Source: Haliscomenobacter sp.
Lineage (GTDB): Bacteria > Bacteroidota > Bacteroidia > Chitinophagales > Saprospiraceae
NCBI GenBank assembly: GCA_016707205.1
Contig: JADJHZ010000008.1
Span: 62,001 to 126,000 of the forward strand
DNA length: 64,000 nucleotides
Direction: 5' to 3'
The notes under the pieces: generated by a model
What the model was told of the DNA's origin: nothing
Databases searched by the model: none
The model's input: the letters and a program-made list of their open reading frames with translations, nothing else
Part shown: positions 28,547-37,009 of the stretch, in pieces
How positions within the stretch are numbered: the first letter of the stretch is position 1
Layout: each line of letters opens with the position of its first letter
Program-made: the position numbers and the translations under genes

Positions 28547-29791
28547 TCAGCTTGATGCGCTCACCAATAAAGTATGCATTCTTGTCGGTTTTATATTAAT
28601 AGATTCGATTTGATCATTATAATTAATAGGGAGTACCGAAATAAAATTGGTTTCGTATTTTTGCTTTGTATCCAATGCATTATAAACTTTAAATTTTATC
28701 TGGTCTTGATAAATTGTCAATGGAACAGAAAAATCAATTTTATTTACCCCAGGCATTGCTGGATAACTTTCTTTAATTGAGACCCACTTCCCATTACTTT
28801 TTAATTGATATTCCAGAGTAATAGAAGAAGACAAATTGGTGTTTACTGACACATTAATATCCATGTCATAACTTGAAACAAGCGGAATATTAAATGGAAG
28901 GATAAAAAATGGCGAGCTTTGTGCAACAAGGTTTATTTCTGATGCTCGTTTAATAATGAATTCAATTTGATCCCGGGAAAAATCAGTTCTGCAATCTGCT
29001 GCGATATAAGACATTATATTATTAACCAACGGTTTGTATGAATCTCCGTTTTTATCTTTTGATTTTCCAATATAACTGCATTTGGAATCATACAAGCTCC
29101 CGCATTTCGATCCTAAATTTGGATCAGCTTCCGTATCACAAAACTGATCGCCTGAAGTTTCACAGTTTCTTTTCGCAGGATCTCTGGTTACAAGTTCTTC
29201 CGTTCCGCATTCATGATTTTTTGGTCCATGGGTGTGCATAAGGCCAAATAGGTGGCCTATTTCATGTGATAGTACACTAGAAGCAATGCCGGCGTTCTCT
29301 ATTGCAATTGCTAGCTCTCCATTATAAAATCCTCCAACTTTTTCTTTTCTTCCATTTGCTTGAGTTGAGTAAACTTCGTTAATACAAAATAAATTTATAG
29401 CCCCATTTATTGGATAATTATTTATGTCTTTTTCGGGATCAAAAGAAGAGTTTTTCACAATAATAGGGTCGCCGGTTAGATGAAACTTTAGCCCAGCACC
29501 AGCATAGTGATCATTTGCAATTTTAATCCCATTTTCAATTACTCCCTTATTCGTTCCGCTTGTGCCATCATTATTAGTTATGATGTAAGCCTGAATATAA
29601 AAATCCTTGGTTGATCTTAGGCTCAAATAATTAATTCCAGCTCGCTTTAACCGATGGAATTCCTCCAATTGTTCCTGAATGTCTTTCAACTCTTTTGCAT
29701 CGTAAACTGTGCCACAAAAAGAATTTTGACCAACTATTGTATTCCATCCTGTCAACAACAAAATCAGGGTAAGCAATAAAGATTTTCTCAT
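28547..29791 (-). CDS. Fragment: M43 (pappalysin/ulilysin-type) metallopeptidase, N-terminus of composite B
   Basis: 414 codons with a signal peptide (residues 1-21, ending VGQ). Metzincin zinc motif HEIGHLFGLMH and Met-turn NIMSYIAADC identify family M43; Cys-rich stretches between them (CGTEELV, NCETSGDQFCD, KCSYIG) are typical. An Ig-like domain follows to about residue 400. The last 8-10 residues are out of frame: adding one A at 28589-28592 continues as DKNAYFIGERIKLTW and on to the M23 domain. The start at 29791 is the true start of composite gene B. Confidence 0.85.
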   Translation of the reverse strand: MRKSLLLTLILLLTGWNTIVGQNSFCGTVYDAKELKDIQEQLEEFHRLKRAGINYLSLRSTKDFYIQAYIITNNDGTSGTNKGVIENGIKIANDHYAGAGLKFHLTGDPIIVKNSSFDPEKDINNYPINGAINLFCINEVYSTQANGRKEKVGGFYNGELAIAIENAGIASSVLSHEIGHLFGLMHTHGPKNHECGTEELVTRDPAKRNCETSGDQFCDTEADPNLGSKCGSLYDSKCSYIGKSKDKNGDSYKPLVNNIMSYIAADCRTDFSRDQIEFIIKRASEINLVAQSSPFFILPFNIPLVSSYDMDINVSVNTNLSSSITLEYQLKSNGKWVSIKESYPAMPGVNKIDFSVPLTIYQDQIKFKVYNALDTKQKYETNFISVLPINYNDQIESINIKPTRMHTLLVSASS

Positions 29792-30141
29792 GACCAGATC
29801 ATTTTTTATCCGAAGAAGTATTTTTTGATAATTTTCGTGATGTCGTCTTCAGCACTCTCAGCGACTGATTGCTACCGTGCACCCTCAAAATCATACCCCA
29901 CCCCCCAAATTTACCCCATTCCCTCCTCCTTCATCAGCACCCCCCGCCAAATCCCTCAAATCTACCCACGAAACAGGCTATTTTTACAATGAGCACGGCC
30001 CCCTGCCTGCAGGAGTCTTCTTCCTTAGTTATAAGGCGCTTGCCCACCCAATCCCCACTCTCAAAAAATCTTCACACCCACACCTTGCCAACTTATAAAG
30101 TATTCTCCGTATCTTTTAAGGGCCTAATCACCCCCAACCGT
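29792..30141. other. Divergent intergenic region with G-poor, C-rich tract
   Basis: 350 bp between the giant peptidase gene and the LytS-type kinase gene. From about 29880 to 29970 the plus strand has only a few G and many C runs. TATCTTTT at about 30112-30119 with TTG about 22 nt upstream is a weak promoter candidate for the kinase gene. The plus-strand frame is open here but looks non-coding. Confidence 0.5.
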
Positions 30142-33100
30142 ATGGAGAAACTACACCACATATCAGCCCGGAGCAAAACCCTTATCCTTATACTGGGGCT
30201 CTGGGGCTTGGTGGTATTGGCCCCAGCCCAACGCCCCTTCCAATACCGCTACGGAATGGAACAGGGCCTGCCGGAGGCAGAGCCCGATCAAATCTTATTT
30301 TCCCGCAAAGGCGAATTGTGGTGCAAATACCCGCTGGGGGAAAACCTCTCCCGCTTCGACGGCGTCACCTGGACGCATTACCGGACCTCCAAACTGGGAT
30401 TCCCGGGGGGCATGATATTTCGGGGGGAAAACCGCTTTGGAATTTGGTGGGAGGCGATTGGCAGCGTGCAGCCTGCACGCATCGCACTTTTTACGCCTCA
30501 GGGAACCTGGAAAGGGTATTCCATCGATGCGCGCGGAACGGTCTTATGGGATGAAGAACACGAGGAACCGGTCTTTATTGATTCCCTTGTTACTGCGTAC
30601 CGCTACAACGTGCAGGCCGATACGTTCCTGCCTGGAGCCCGGCTCCTGCACGATGCCCGGCCTGGGGATATTTTCCATCGCATCGGAACCGATCTGCACG
30701 GAACGCCGTATATCCCGATAAATAATCCGGATTCCGGGAGAGCATTTGTTTTCTTTGGTCATGGCTTCAAATACAAACTGGAATTCCCTTATGGTTACTC
30801 GTTAAATCCTTTCCTGTTGCAACCCGGCCGGGCAGCGGGATTTCTTAGGCGCGACGGGGAGGCGCTTTGGTTTGAAAACGGGCGCACATGGCCTATCCGG
30901 ATCGCATTGCCCAATGGGCGTGCAGGGAATATTGTGAATCATGCGACTATCCACCCATGGAAAGGCAGAAATGAAAATCAAGGCCTGATCGTTCAGGATC
31001 CTTCCACTGGCATCCAATACCTCTATACACTGGAAGGGAAAGACAGCGCCAGCCTGCTCCTCAGCCATATTCCGTCAGACGCTTTTCCGAGCTTTAGCCA
31101 GGATCCCCAGGGCAATTGGTGGATGGGCACGTCTACCGGTCTGGTCCGCAGCGATCAAAATCTACTAACCTTCAGCACAAACGACCCGGAGATGACGCCC
31201 GCCTTGCATGCGATCCGCGAAGATACCAAAGGGCACATCTGGTTTGGCGGATATTCCGCATCTGGCGGATTTTCGGTATTTGACGGGGTTGTACTTCGAC
31301 AAGTTCCATTCGATGGAATATCTATCCCCGTCTTGCCCGGCTCAGGCTCCCATATTGAGGGGACTTTGTATTTCTTTACTGAGCGCTTTCCCGGGATTGC
31401 TGCTATCCGGAACGGCAAGCTAAGCTGGCTGCAGTTTCCGGAGCATCTGAAGGAAGGCATATTGCAGGGGTATTTCTTTCTCCCTTTGTCCGATGGGCAA
31501 GTTGCGCTGGGACTGAACCGGTGGGGCCTCGGCATCGCACAACAAAAAAAAGGATCGCTGTATGACCTCCGGCTGATCGGTCAGGAAAAAGGCATGCTTC
31601 TGAACAATGTGATCACGATCGCCGAAGACTTTAACCACCGTTTGTGGCTCGGGCGGACCGCGCAGGGCCTGGCACTCTACGATCCACGACGGGATACCGC
31701 AGTGTCCTGGCTGCGCTCCTCCGAGTATCCTGAACGCATCGGGGCTATGAGCCTGTTGAACGATGAGAAGGGTACGCTCTGGATCGGCGGCAACAACGGC
31801 CTGTACCAACTGCCTCAGGCGCACCGGTTTGATTACGAAAAAATGGATGTTTTCCGGTATTTGCGGAAAATATCCCTTCCAGGCCCGGATACCAGCCTGG
31901 TCACCTTCCTGGGGAATACCGGCGCCTATATCGTTGCCGGAACGCAGCGCGCGGTGCACTTCATCGACAAGCAGTATCGCGGGCCCCGGCCCCGCATCTT
32001 TACCCTGCGCTACGAACGCGACATCGACGGAGTTAGCTCCGAGCAGAATGCCATCCTGCTCGACAGCAAGGGCTACCTCTGGATCGGCGCGCAGGCGGGC
32101 GCTACACGCATCGATCTGCAAAACCTGCGCTTCGACACCTCCGCCACGAAAATCCGGCTGACGGAATTTCAGGCGGGAGACGCGCTGGTGCCCATCAATG
32201 ACTTCGGGCGGATCGGCCGCATTCCCCGGCGCAAACGGAACCTTGCGTTCACCTTCACGCCTTCCGGGAATACTTTTCTCAAAGACGATCTGTACTTCGA
32301 TATCGCGCTCGTCAACCAAAGGGGCGATATTCGGTACCAGCGCCACGGAGTGGTGGATAAAAGTTATGCGATGGATTATGTGCCTTCCGGACAGTATACG
32401 CTGCACATTACCGCCTATAAGCACAACGTGGTATCCGGCCAGGCCGTATATCGGCTCAAAGTGCCCCAGAACATCGACGAAAGTCCCTGGTTTTGGCTCG
32501 GCGTCGCTGCGCTGTTGCTTTCCATTCCATTCCTCGTGTACCGGCAGCGGCAACGGCAACAAGCCCTGCTCTTGCAGCAGCGCGCCGCCGCCGAAAAGGC
32601 AAAACGGGAGCAGGACGGCCTGCGCCTGCAGGCGCTGTCCAATTTCTTCAACCCCCATTTCATCAACAACGCCCTGCACTGGGTGCAGAGCCGCTACCGC
32701 AAAGACCCCGAGACCACGCTCGTCATCGGCAAGCTGGCGGACAATGTGGAGGCGCTCTACCAAAACACCCAGAACGGCACATTCTATCATTCCCTGGCCC
32801 GGGAACTGGAGATCGTGCAGAACTACCTGGCCATTCAGCAGGTGCGGTTTGGCGAAAAACTAAACGTTCTCCTGGAACTCCCACATCCGACGGACCTCCC
32901 CTGCATGCCGGTACCTGCACTCCTGCTGCAGATCCATACAGAGAATGCGGTGGAAAAGGGTATCCGCAACCGGGAGGGCGCGGGGCAGTTCCTGCTCCGG
33001 GTGCGCCGCCTGGAAGATGGCTGCGAGATCGTCATAGAAGACGACGGTCGCGGCAGGCCCGAACAAAAGGAGTTTTACGCCGAGCGGAAGGGCAGTACCG

Positions 33101-33279
33101 CCGTCATGGCCGAGCTGATCCAATTGCTCAACGCCTACAATCAGGAGTCGCTTACGGTGCGCTATGATAATTTCATTTACCATACCCCAGATGCGGGGCC
33201 ACACGGCACCCGTGTCGTCCTTTTTATACCTAAATCCTACCGCTATGAGTTTTCCGAAATGGCAAACCCTGGTCGTTGA
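30142..33279 (+). CDS. LytS-type sensor histidine kinase with N-terminal beta-propeller
   Basis: 1,045 residues. Signal or anchor helix at residues 10-26, then a large periplasmic beta-propeller with two-component-propeller blades (GNWWMGTSTGLVRSD, GHIWFGGYS, GTLWIGGNNGLYQL, GYLWIGAQAGATRI), a Y_Y_Y-like Ig domain, a transmembrane helix (WFWLGVAALLLSIPFLVY), and a cytoplasmic His-kinase domain with FFNPHFINNALHWVQ (phospho-acceptor His) and ATP-binding HTENAVEKGI and EDDGRGRP. It would sense an external ligand and phosphorylate the regulator whose gene overlaps its 3' end by 35 bp. Start 30142 is chosen because it begins the signal helix; the frame is open upstream through a non-coding C-rich stretch. 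Confidence 0.9.
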   Translation: MEKLHHISARSKTLILILGLWGLVVLAPAQRPFQYRYGMEQGLPEAEPDQILFSRKGELWCKYPLGENLSRFDGVTWTHYRTSKLGFPGGMIFRGENRFGIWWEAIGSVQPARIALFTPQGTWKGYSIDARGTVLWDEEHEEPVFIDSLVTAYRYNVQADTFLPGARLLHDARPGDIFHRIGTDLHGTPYIPINNPDSGRAFVFFGHGFKYKLEFPYGYSLNPFLLQPGRAAGFLRRDGEALWFENGRTWPIRIALPNGRAGNIVNHATIHPWKGRNENQGLIVQDPSTGIQYLYTLEGKDSASLLLSHIPSDAFPSFSQDPQGNWWMGTSTGLVRSDQNLLTFSTNDPEMTPALHAIREDTKGHIWFGGYSASGGFSVFDGVVLRQVPFDGISIPVLPGSGSHIEGTLYFFTERFPGIAAIRNGKLSWLQFPEHLKEGILQGYFFLPLSDGQVALGLNRWGLGIAQQKKGSLYDLRLIGQEKGMLLNNVITIAEDFNHRLWLGRTAQGLALYDPRRDTAVSWLRSSEYPERIGAMSLLNDEKGTLWIGGNNGLYQLPQAHRFDYEKMDVFRYLRKISLPGPDTSLVTFLGNTGAYIVAGTQRAVHFIDKQYRGPRPRIFTLRYERDIDGVSSEQNAILLDSKGYLWIGAQAGATRIDLQNLRFDTSATKIRLTEFQAGDALVPINDFGRIGRIPRRKRNLAFTFTPSGNTFLKDDLYFDIALVNQRGDIRYQRHGVVDKSYAMDYVPSGQYTLHITAYKHNVVSGQAVYRLKVPQNIDESPWFWLGVAALLLSIPFLVYRQRQRQQALLLQQRAAAEKAKREQDGLRLQALSNFFNPHFINNALHWVQSRYRKDPETTLVIGKLADNVEALYQNTQNGTFYHSLARELEIVQNYLAIQQVRFGEKLNVLLELPHPTDLPCMPVPALLLQIHTENAVEKGIRNREGAGQFLLRVRRLEDGCEIVIEDDGRGRPEQKEFYAERKGSTAVMAELIQLLNAYNQESLTVRYDNFIYHTPDAGPHGTRVVLFIPKSYRYEFSEMANPGR

Positions 33280-34003
33280 AGACGAAGCCGACGTCCGCCA
33301 GGAACTGATCGATGCGCTCAACGAAAGTCCGGAATTTGTCGTCACCGGCTCCGCCGATTCCCTGAGCGAGGGCGTGAATCTCGTGCAGCACCAGCCTTCT
33401 GATGTGTTATTCCTCGATATCAAACTCATCGGCGGCACGGCATTTGATCTGCTCAATCACCTGAAAGCTTCCGGAACGCCGATTCCCCCTGTGGTGATCA
33501 ATACCGGGTTCCGGGAATTCGAGTACGCGCAAAAGCTGCTTAACGAATTCGGGAGCGAAGTGGTCTTCATTCTGAGAAAGCCTTTCTGGGAAGGCTGGGT
33601 CCTGCACAAAGACGCAATCATCGAGGCTATTTATGCCCGGAATCAGGAGCAGCGGCTAGCCAAAGCGCCCCTGCTTCGAAAGGGACTGATGAACATTCAG
33701 TACAATTCTCATAGCCACCTCGTCAATCTGGATGATGTGCTCAAAGTGAATACAGGGAAAAAGGGGAAAGGAAAAACGGAAGTGGTCTTTGAGCGCCATA
33801 AACTGGACTGTAACCTTTCCCTCTCCCAGTTGCTGGGCAAGCTGCCGCGCGATTTCATCCAGATCAACCGCTTCGATGCAATCAATATCGCCTGGATCAG
33901 CATGGTGGACCAGTCGGAACGGCAGGTACACCTGCGCAACGGGATGGTATTCGATATCGGCGATCCTTTCTACAAGGACCTGATGAAGGCGCTAACGGAG
34001 TAA
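33245..34003 (+). CDS. LytTR-family response regulator
   Basis: 252 residues. Receiver domain with acidic pair VVEDE (residues 11-15), phospho-acceptor Asp58 in LFLDIKLIGG and Lys112 in ILRKPF, followed by a LytTR DNA-binding domain from about residue 150 (DDVLKVNTGKKGKGKTEVVF, LPRDFIQINRFDAINIAWI). It overlaps the kinase gene by 35 bp and forms a two-component pair with it. Its target promoters cannot be named from this window. Confidence 0.92.
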   Translation: MSFPKWQTLVVEDEADVRQELIDALNESPEFVVTGSADSLSEGVNLVQHQPSDVLFLDIKLIGGTAFDLLNHLKASGTPIPPVVINTGFREFEYAQKLLNEFGSEVVFILRKPFWEGWVLHKDAIIEAIYARNQEQRLAKAPLLRKGLMNIQYNSHSHLVNLDDVLKVNTGKKGKGKTEVVFERHKLDCNLSLSQLLGKLPRDFIQINRFDAINIAWISMVDQSERQVHLRNGMVFDIGDPFYKDLMKALTE

Positions 34004-34097
34004 AAAAAGCTTTATTACCTACCCCGTCCGCTACCTTCGCACAATAGCTCACCAGTCCAAAACCTTCTCCGATCTCCGTATATTTGAACAAAAACGC

Positions 34098-34253
34098 ATG
34101 AACTTAAACGACGCCGCATTGCTCGGGCTGCTCATCGGAATCAAAGCCCGTTGCCTGAAAATCGACATATCCGGCGTCAATACCTGCCCGGAATGGCCCT
34201 ATGGCGTAGGGTATAATTGCTGGTTTTTCCTGGATGAGGTGGTGTTGAAGTGA
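34098..34253 (+). pseudogene. Remnant of a beta-sandwich (hexosaminidase/F5-8-type) C-terminus
   Basis: A 51-codon frame ending KARCLKIDISGVNTCPEWPY and GYNCWFFLDEVVLK. The pattern KARYLRVxAxNIGxCPxWHPGAGxKAWLFVDEI is how discoidin-like C-terminal domains of Bacteroidota beta-N-acetylhexosaminidases end, so this looks like the 3' stump of a deleted gene. No enzyme domain is left. The rest of 34004-34399 holds nothing else I can identify apart from the inverted repeat next to the following gene. Confidence 0.45.
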
Positions 34254-34363
34254 GGAGGGGCTGCCTCAAGGTCCAAGGCGTGGGGTATTCTTCTGTTGCC
34301 GACAGTATACGATCTATTGTGTTCAAAAAACAATTCCTGTTCATTTTTCAAAAAAGAATTAAA

Positions 34364-34396
34364 TTGCAATTTAGAAGTTGAATCTCTAATTTGCAA
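34364..34396 (+). promoter_or_regulatory. Inverted repeat just upstream of AAA/DUF4143 gene
   Basis: Arms TTGCAATTTAG (34364-34374) and CTAATTTGCAA (34386-34396) match as an inverted repeat at 10 of 11 positions around an 11-bp spacer; the right arm ends 3 bp before the ATG at 34400. The left arm sits in a second perfect 12-bp palindrome, AAATTGCAATTT (34361-34372). Same layout as at 37650-37684 before the second ATPase gene of this family. Candidate operator. Confidence 0.55.
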
Positions 34397-34399
34397 AAT

Positions 34400-35562
34400 A
34401 TGATACCCCGAATATTAGGTGCTACAATCAGACAGGCTGCGCAGAAGATGCCCGTGGTGGCCGTCACAGGTCCGCGTCAAAGCGGGAAGTCCACCCTGGT
34501 GCGGCAGATCTTTCCAGAGCATGCCTACAGTAATCTGGAAGACATGGAGCAACGCAGTTTTGCCAAACAAGACCCCAAAGGTTTTCTCAAAAACCTCGGC
34601 GCCTATGGTATCATCGATGAAATTCAATATACTCCAGACCTCCTTTCTTATATTCAGGTCACGGTGGATAAGGAGCAGCTTCCAGGACAATACATCATCT
34701 CCGGCTCACAGAACCTGCTGCTCATGGAACAGGTCGCGCAGAGCCTGGCAGGCAGGGTAAGCATTTTCAACCTTTTGCCCTTCTCTTTGGAAGAGATCCA
34801 GCACACTCCTTTTGCTTTGCAGGATTATGAAAATTATTTGCTTAAGGGCTTCTATCCCCGTATTTACGACCGTGATCTGAACGCTACGGATTGGTTGCTG
34901 GACTATATTCAGACCTATGTAGAACGTGATTTAAGGCAGGTCATGAATGTTGGGAATCTGGGGGCTTTCCGGCAATTTCTGGAGATTTGTGCCGGACGCA
35001 TCGGACAATTGGTGAATTTTTCTGATATCGGCAGCCTGATCGGCATATCCTACCAGACGGTTAAGCAATGGATCAGTGTGCTCCAAACCAGCTTTATCAT
35101 ACATCTGCTGCGGCCGTATCATCAAAACTTCAACAAGCGGATCGTCAAGACGCCGAAGTTGTACTTTTACGATACCGGCCTGGCGTGCGCGTTGCTCAAC
35201 CTGCGCAGTACCGAGGATGTAAACCGCCATTTTGCAAAAGGCGCCCTGTTTGAAAATTTCGTCATCAATGAAGTGCTCAAGAACCACCTGAACAGGAATC
35301 TGTATCCAGGACACTATTTCTGGCATGCCGCTGGAAGCCATGAAATCGATTTGCTGCTCCATAAAGGCGGGCGGTTGCTCCCTGTAGAGATCAAGTCGAG
35401 CCGGACGATAGCCTCCCATTTTTCGACAGCCTGCAATATTTCCAAAGCCTGTCCGGCGCAGCGTCTGAAGACAGTTTTTTGATATACGGGGGTGAAGAGC
35501 GGCAGCAAAGGAGCATTGCCACCGTACTGAGCTGGCGGGATTTGGGAGTGATCCCATTGTGA
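34400..35562 (+). CDS. AAA_14/DUF4143 ATPase (one frameshift near the 3' end)
   Basis: About 387 residues if the shift is repaired; the sequence as given stops at 35482. AAA ATPase with Walker A GPRQSGKST (residues 24-32), Walker B YGIIDEIQ and sensor IISGSQNLLL, then a winged helix (NFSDIGSLIGISYQTVKQWIS) and a C-terminal PD-(D/E)xK-like DUF4143 domain (HEIDLLLHKG, PVEIKSS). Function unknown; the family is widespread as solitary genes. One missing T in the run at 35419-35423 would restore DSLQYFQSLSGAASEDSF through WRDLGVIPL, stopping at 35562. A TTG at 34391 is a possible but less likely start. Confidence 0.82.
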
Positions 35563-35742
35563 ATGCTGTCAAAGAAGCCAACCGGAGGGCGCTCCCCAAA
35601 TAGAGCTCACCGGCGGAGAAAAACGGATGGAAATGTTCAAAAAGTGGAACTTGGCTTCAAGAAAAAGGTCATTTATGCAGTGGATTTCCCTTTCTTTTCT
35701 TTGAACGATACATGTAAAAACAGGTAGCAATATCCTTTTCCA

Positions 35743-36300
35743 ATGGCAGAACCTTCCTCCCAACCCTCCATCCGCTCCGTTATCCAGCGCTACGGGCGCC
35801 GGCTGGGGGATTTCATCCGGGGGAGGGTCCGCTCCCCGGAAGACGCAGAGGATATTCTCCAGGAGGTGTGGTACCAGCTTAGCCGGCTGGGAGATCTGAA
35901 CGCCATTGAGAACCTGAACGCCTGGCTTTTCCGGGTCGCCCGCAACCGCATTACCGACCAATACCGGCAGCGGGCAGCTGATTCCCTGGACGAAGCGTTC
36001 TATGAAGGGGAAGACGGCGCCCTGGAGCTCCGGGAATTCCTCCCTGCCGGGGGAGAAGGCCCCGACGCAGGGTTTTTCCGGGAGTTATTCTGGGAAGAAC
36101 TCATGCAGGCTTTGGAAGAACTCCCCCCCAATCAGCGCGACGTGTTTGTGCTGAACGAATTGGAAGACAAAACCCTGCAGGAAATTGCCGACGAAAGCGG
36201 GGAAAACCTAAAAACCATCATCAGCCGCAAGCGCTACGCCGTACAGCATTTGCGGAAAAGGCTTCAATCTCTTTACGACGAACTAAACAATCTGGAATAA
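35743..36300 (+). CDS. ECF-type RNA polymerase sigma factor
   Basis: 185 residues. Region 2 at about 30-75 (SPEDAEDILQEVWYQLSRL, WLFRVARNRITDQYRQR) and region 4 at about 125-175 (LEELPPNQRDVFVLNELEDK, LQEIADESGENLKTIISRKR). The stop overlaps the next start as TAATG, so the following small membrane protein is its probable partner. A stretch of 180 bp upstream separates it from the ATPase gene, with no clear promoter match. Confidence 0.9.
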   Translation: MAEPSSQPSIRSVIQRYGRRLGDFIRGRVRSPEDAEDILQEVWYQLSRLGDLNAIENLNAWLFRVARNRITDQYRQRAADSLDEAFYEGEDGALELREFLPAGGEGPDAGFFRELFWEELMQALEELPPNQRDVFVLNELEDKTLQEIADESGENLKTIISRKRYAVQHLRKRLQSLYDELNNLE

Positions 36301-36629
36301 TGCGCCACTTGAACGCTCCTTACCGGGGACTCCGTTTGCTCCTGTTGTTTCTCGCTTTCATCACGGCAGCTTCTGCTGCCGTGATGTGGCTGTGGAACGC
36401 CGTTCTCGCCGCAGCAGTGGATGGCATCCGGCCGCTCTCCTATTGGCAAGCTCTGGGGCTTTTAGTGCTCGCCCGCCTGCTGGTTGGCGGGTTTCGGTTC
36501 GGCTCCCCGAATTCCGGCCGCCGGCCCGGCCACAAAGCGGCCTACTTTCGCGAAAAATGGATGCACATGACCCCGGAAGAGCGCCTGCGTTTTAAAGAAG
36601 CCTGGAAAGAGAGGTGTGCGAAAAGGTAG
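36300..36629 (+). CDS. Small two-helix membrane protein coupled to the sigma gene
   Basis: 109 residues. Two predicted membrane helices (about 10-33 and 45-62), then a basic, charged cytoplasmic or periplasmic tail with MTPEERLRFKEAWKERC, a motif reminiscent of metal-stress helical proteins (Spy/CpxP type MTxEER) but too short to assign. Start codon shares a base with the sigma stop. By context a membrane regulator of the sigma factor; this is inference. Confidence 0.7.
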   Translation: MRHLNAPYRGLRLLLLFLAFITAASAAVMWLWNAVLAAAVDGIRPLSYWQALGLLVLARLLVGGFRFGSPNSGRRPGHKAAYFREKWMHMTPEERLRFKEAWKERCAKR

Positions 36630-36630
36630 T

Positions 36631-36785
36631 GATTGGTGGTTGAGTGGGTGAGTGGGTGGTTAGGGGAGCAGGGAGCAGGAAGCAGGGAGCAGGAAGCAGG
36701 GAGCAGGGAGCAGGAAGCAGGGAGCAGGAAGCAGGGATTGGCGACGGGCTTGGTCTAAGGCATAGGGCGTAAGGCCTAAGGATGG
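36631..36785. repeat. Word-like short repeat island (TGAGTGGG; GGGAGCA/GGAAGCA; TAAGGC)
   Basis: Three sorts of short degenerate tandem repeat in a row: GTTGAGTGGGTGAGTGGGTGG at about 36639-36660, a heptamer array of GGGAGCA/GGAAGCA at 36665-36737, and TAAGGCATAGGGCGTAAGGCC at about 36758-36780. Related arrays occur at 54466-54500, 54941-54983, 55273-55321 and inside the coding region near 63034-63065. Confidence 0.8.
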
Positions 36786-36849
36786 CTGAGCACTGTTCGC
36801 CGTCCCGCAATAAGCGGGATCAGATTCCGTGCGGAGCTATCAACTAGCG

Positions 36850-36896
36850 CGAGGCTCCTGCCTCGTGTTCCGTACCTCTTTGAGGCTCGTGCCTCA
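36850..36896. repeat. Two small hairpins with shared stem
   Basis: CGAGGC-TCCT-GCCTCG at 36850-36865 and TGAGGC-TCGT-GCCTCA at 36881-36896, 31 bp apart. Part of the 414-bp gap before the Hsp20 gene, which contains no credible gene. Confidence 0.6.
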
Positions 36897-37009
36897 GCCC
36901 ACGCTCTTACCCCGACATCTCCCATGTCAGTAAAAAAACCTAAAAAAAATATTCCGCAGGTTAAAGTAATTTCCCTTCTCCTCCGTCTACCTAATCAAGA
37001 CCCGGGTTT

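Larger units (their letters stand above)
20392..29791 (-). other. Composite gene B: giant M43-M23 peptidase adhesin with type A T9SS tail, about eight frameshifts
   Basis: The five fragments in this span join into one protein of about 3,100 residues. Order: signal peptide, M43 metallopeptidase, Ig-like domain, M23 metallopeptidase, Ig-like domain, DCGG/CAPC motif, Kre9/KNH-type Ig domains, fn3 domains, four MopE-type metal-binding units, a BACON domain, and a type A sorting tail. Frame changes lie near 28589-28592, 28369-28374, 27780-27781, 27728-27729, two between 27187 and 27203, 27026-27027 and 21361-21365. Restored residues match family motifs at each junction, for example AGGQYRIKAYPTSTG parallel to repeat copies reading APGQYRIKAYKTGTG. 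Confidence 0.75.

Noticed and set aside
31420..32790. 456-codon open frame on the minus strand
   Set aside because: Antisense of the LytS-type kinase gene, whose propeller and kinase motifs are clear.
36665..36737. Possible CRISPR array
   Set aside because: Units are 7 bp, contiguous and degenerate, without unique spacers of CRISPR length, and no cas genes are near.
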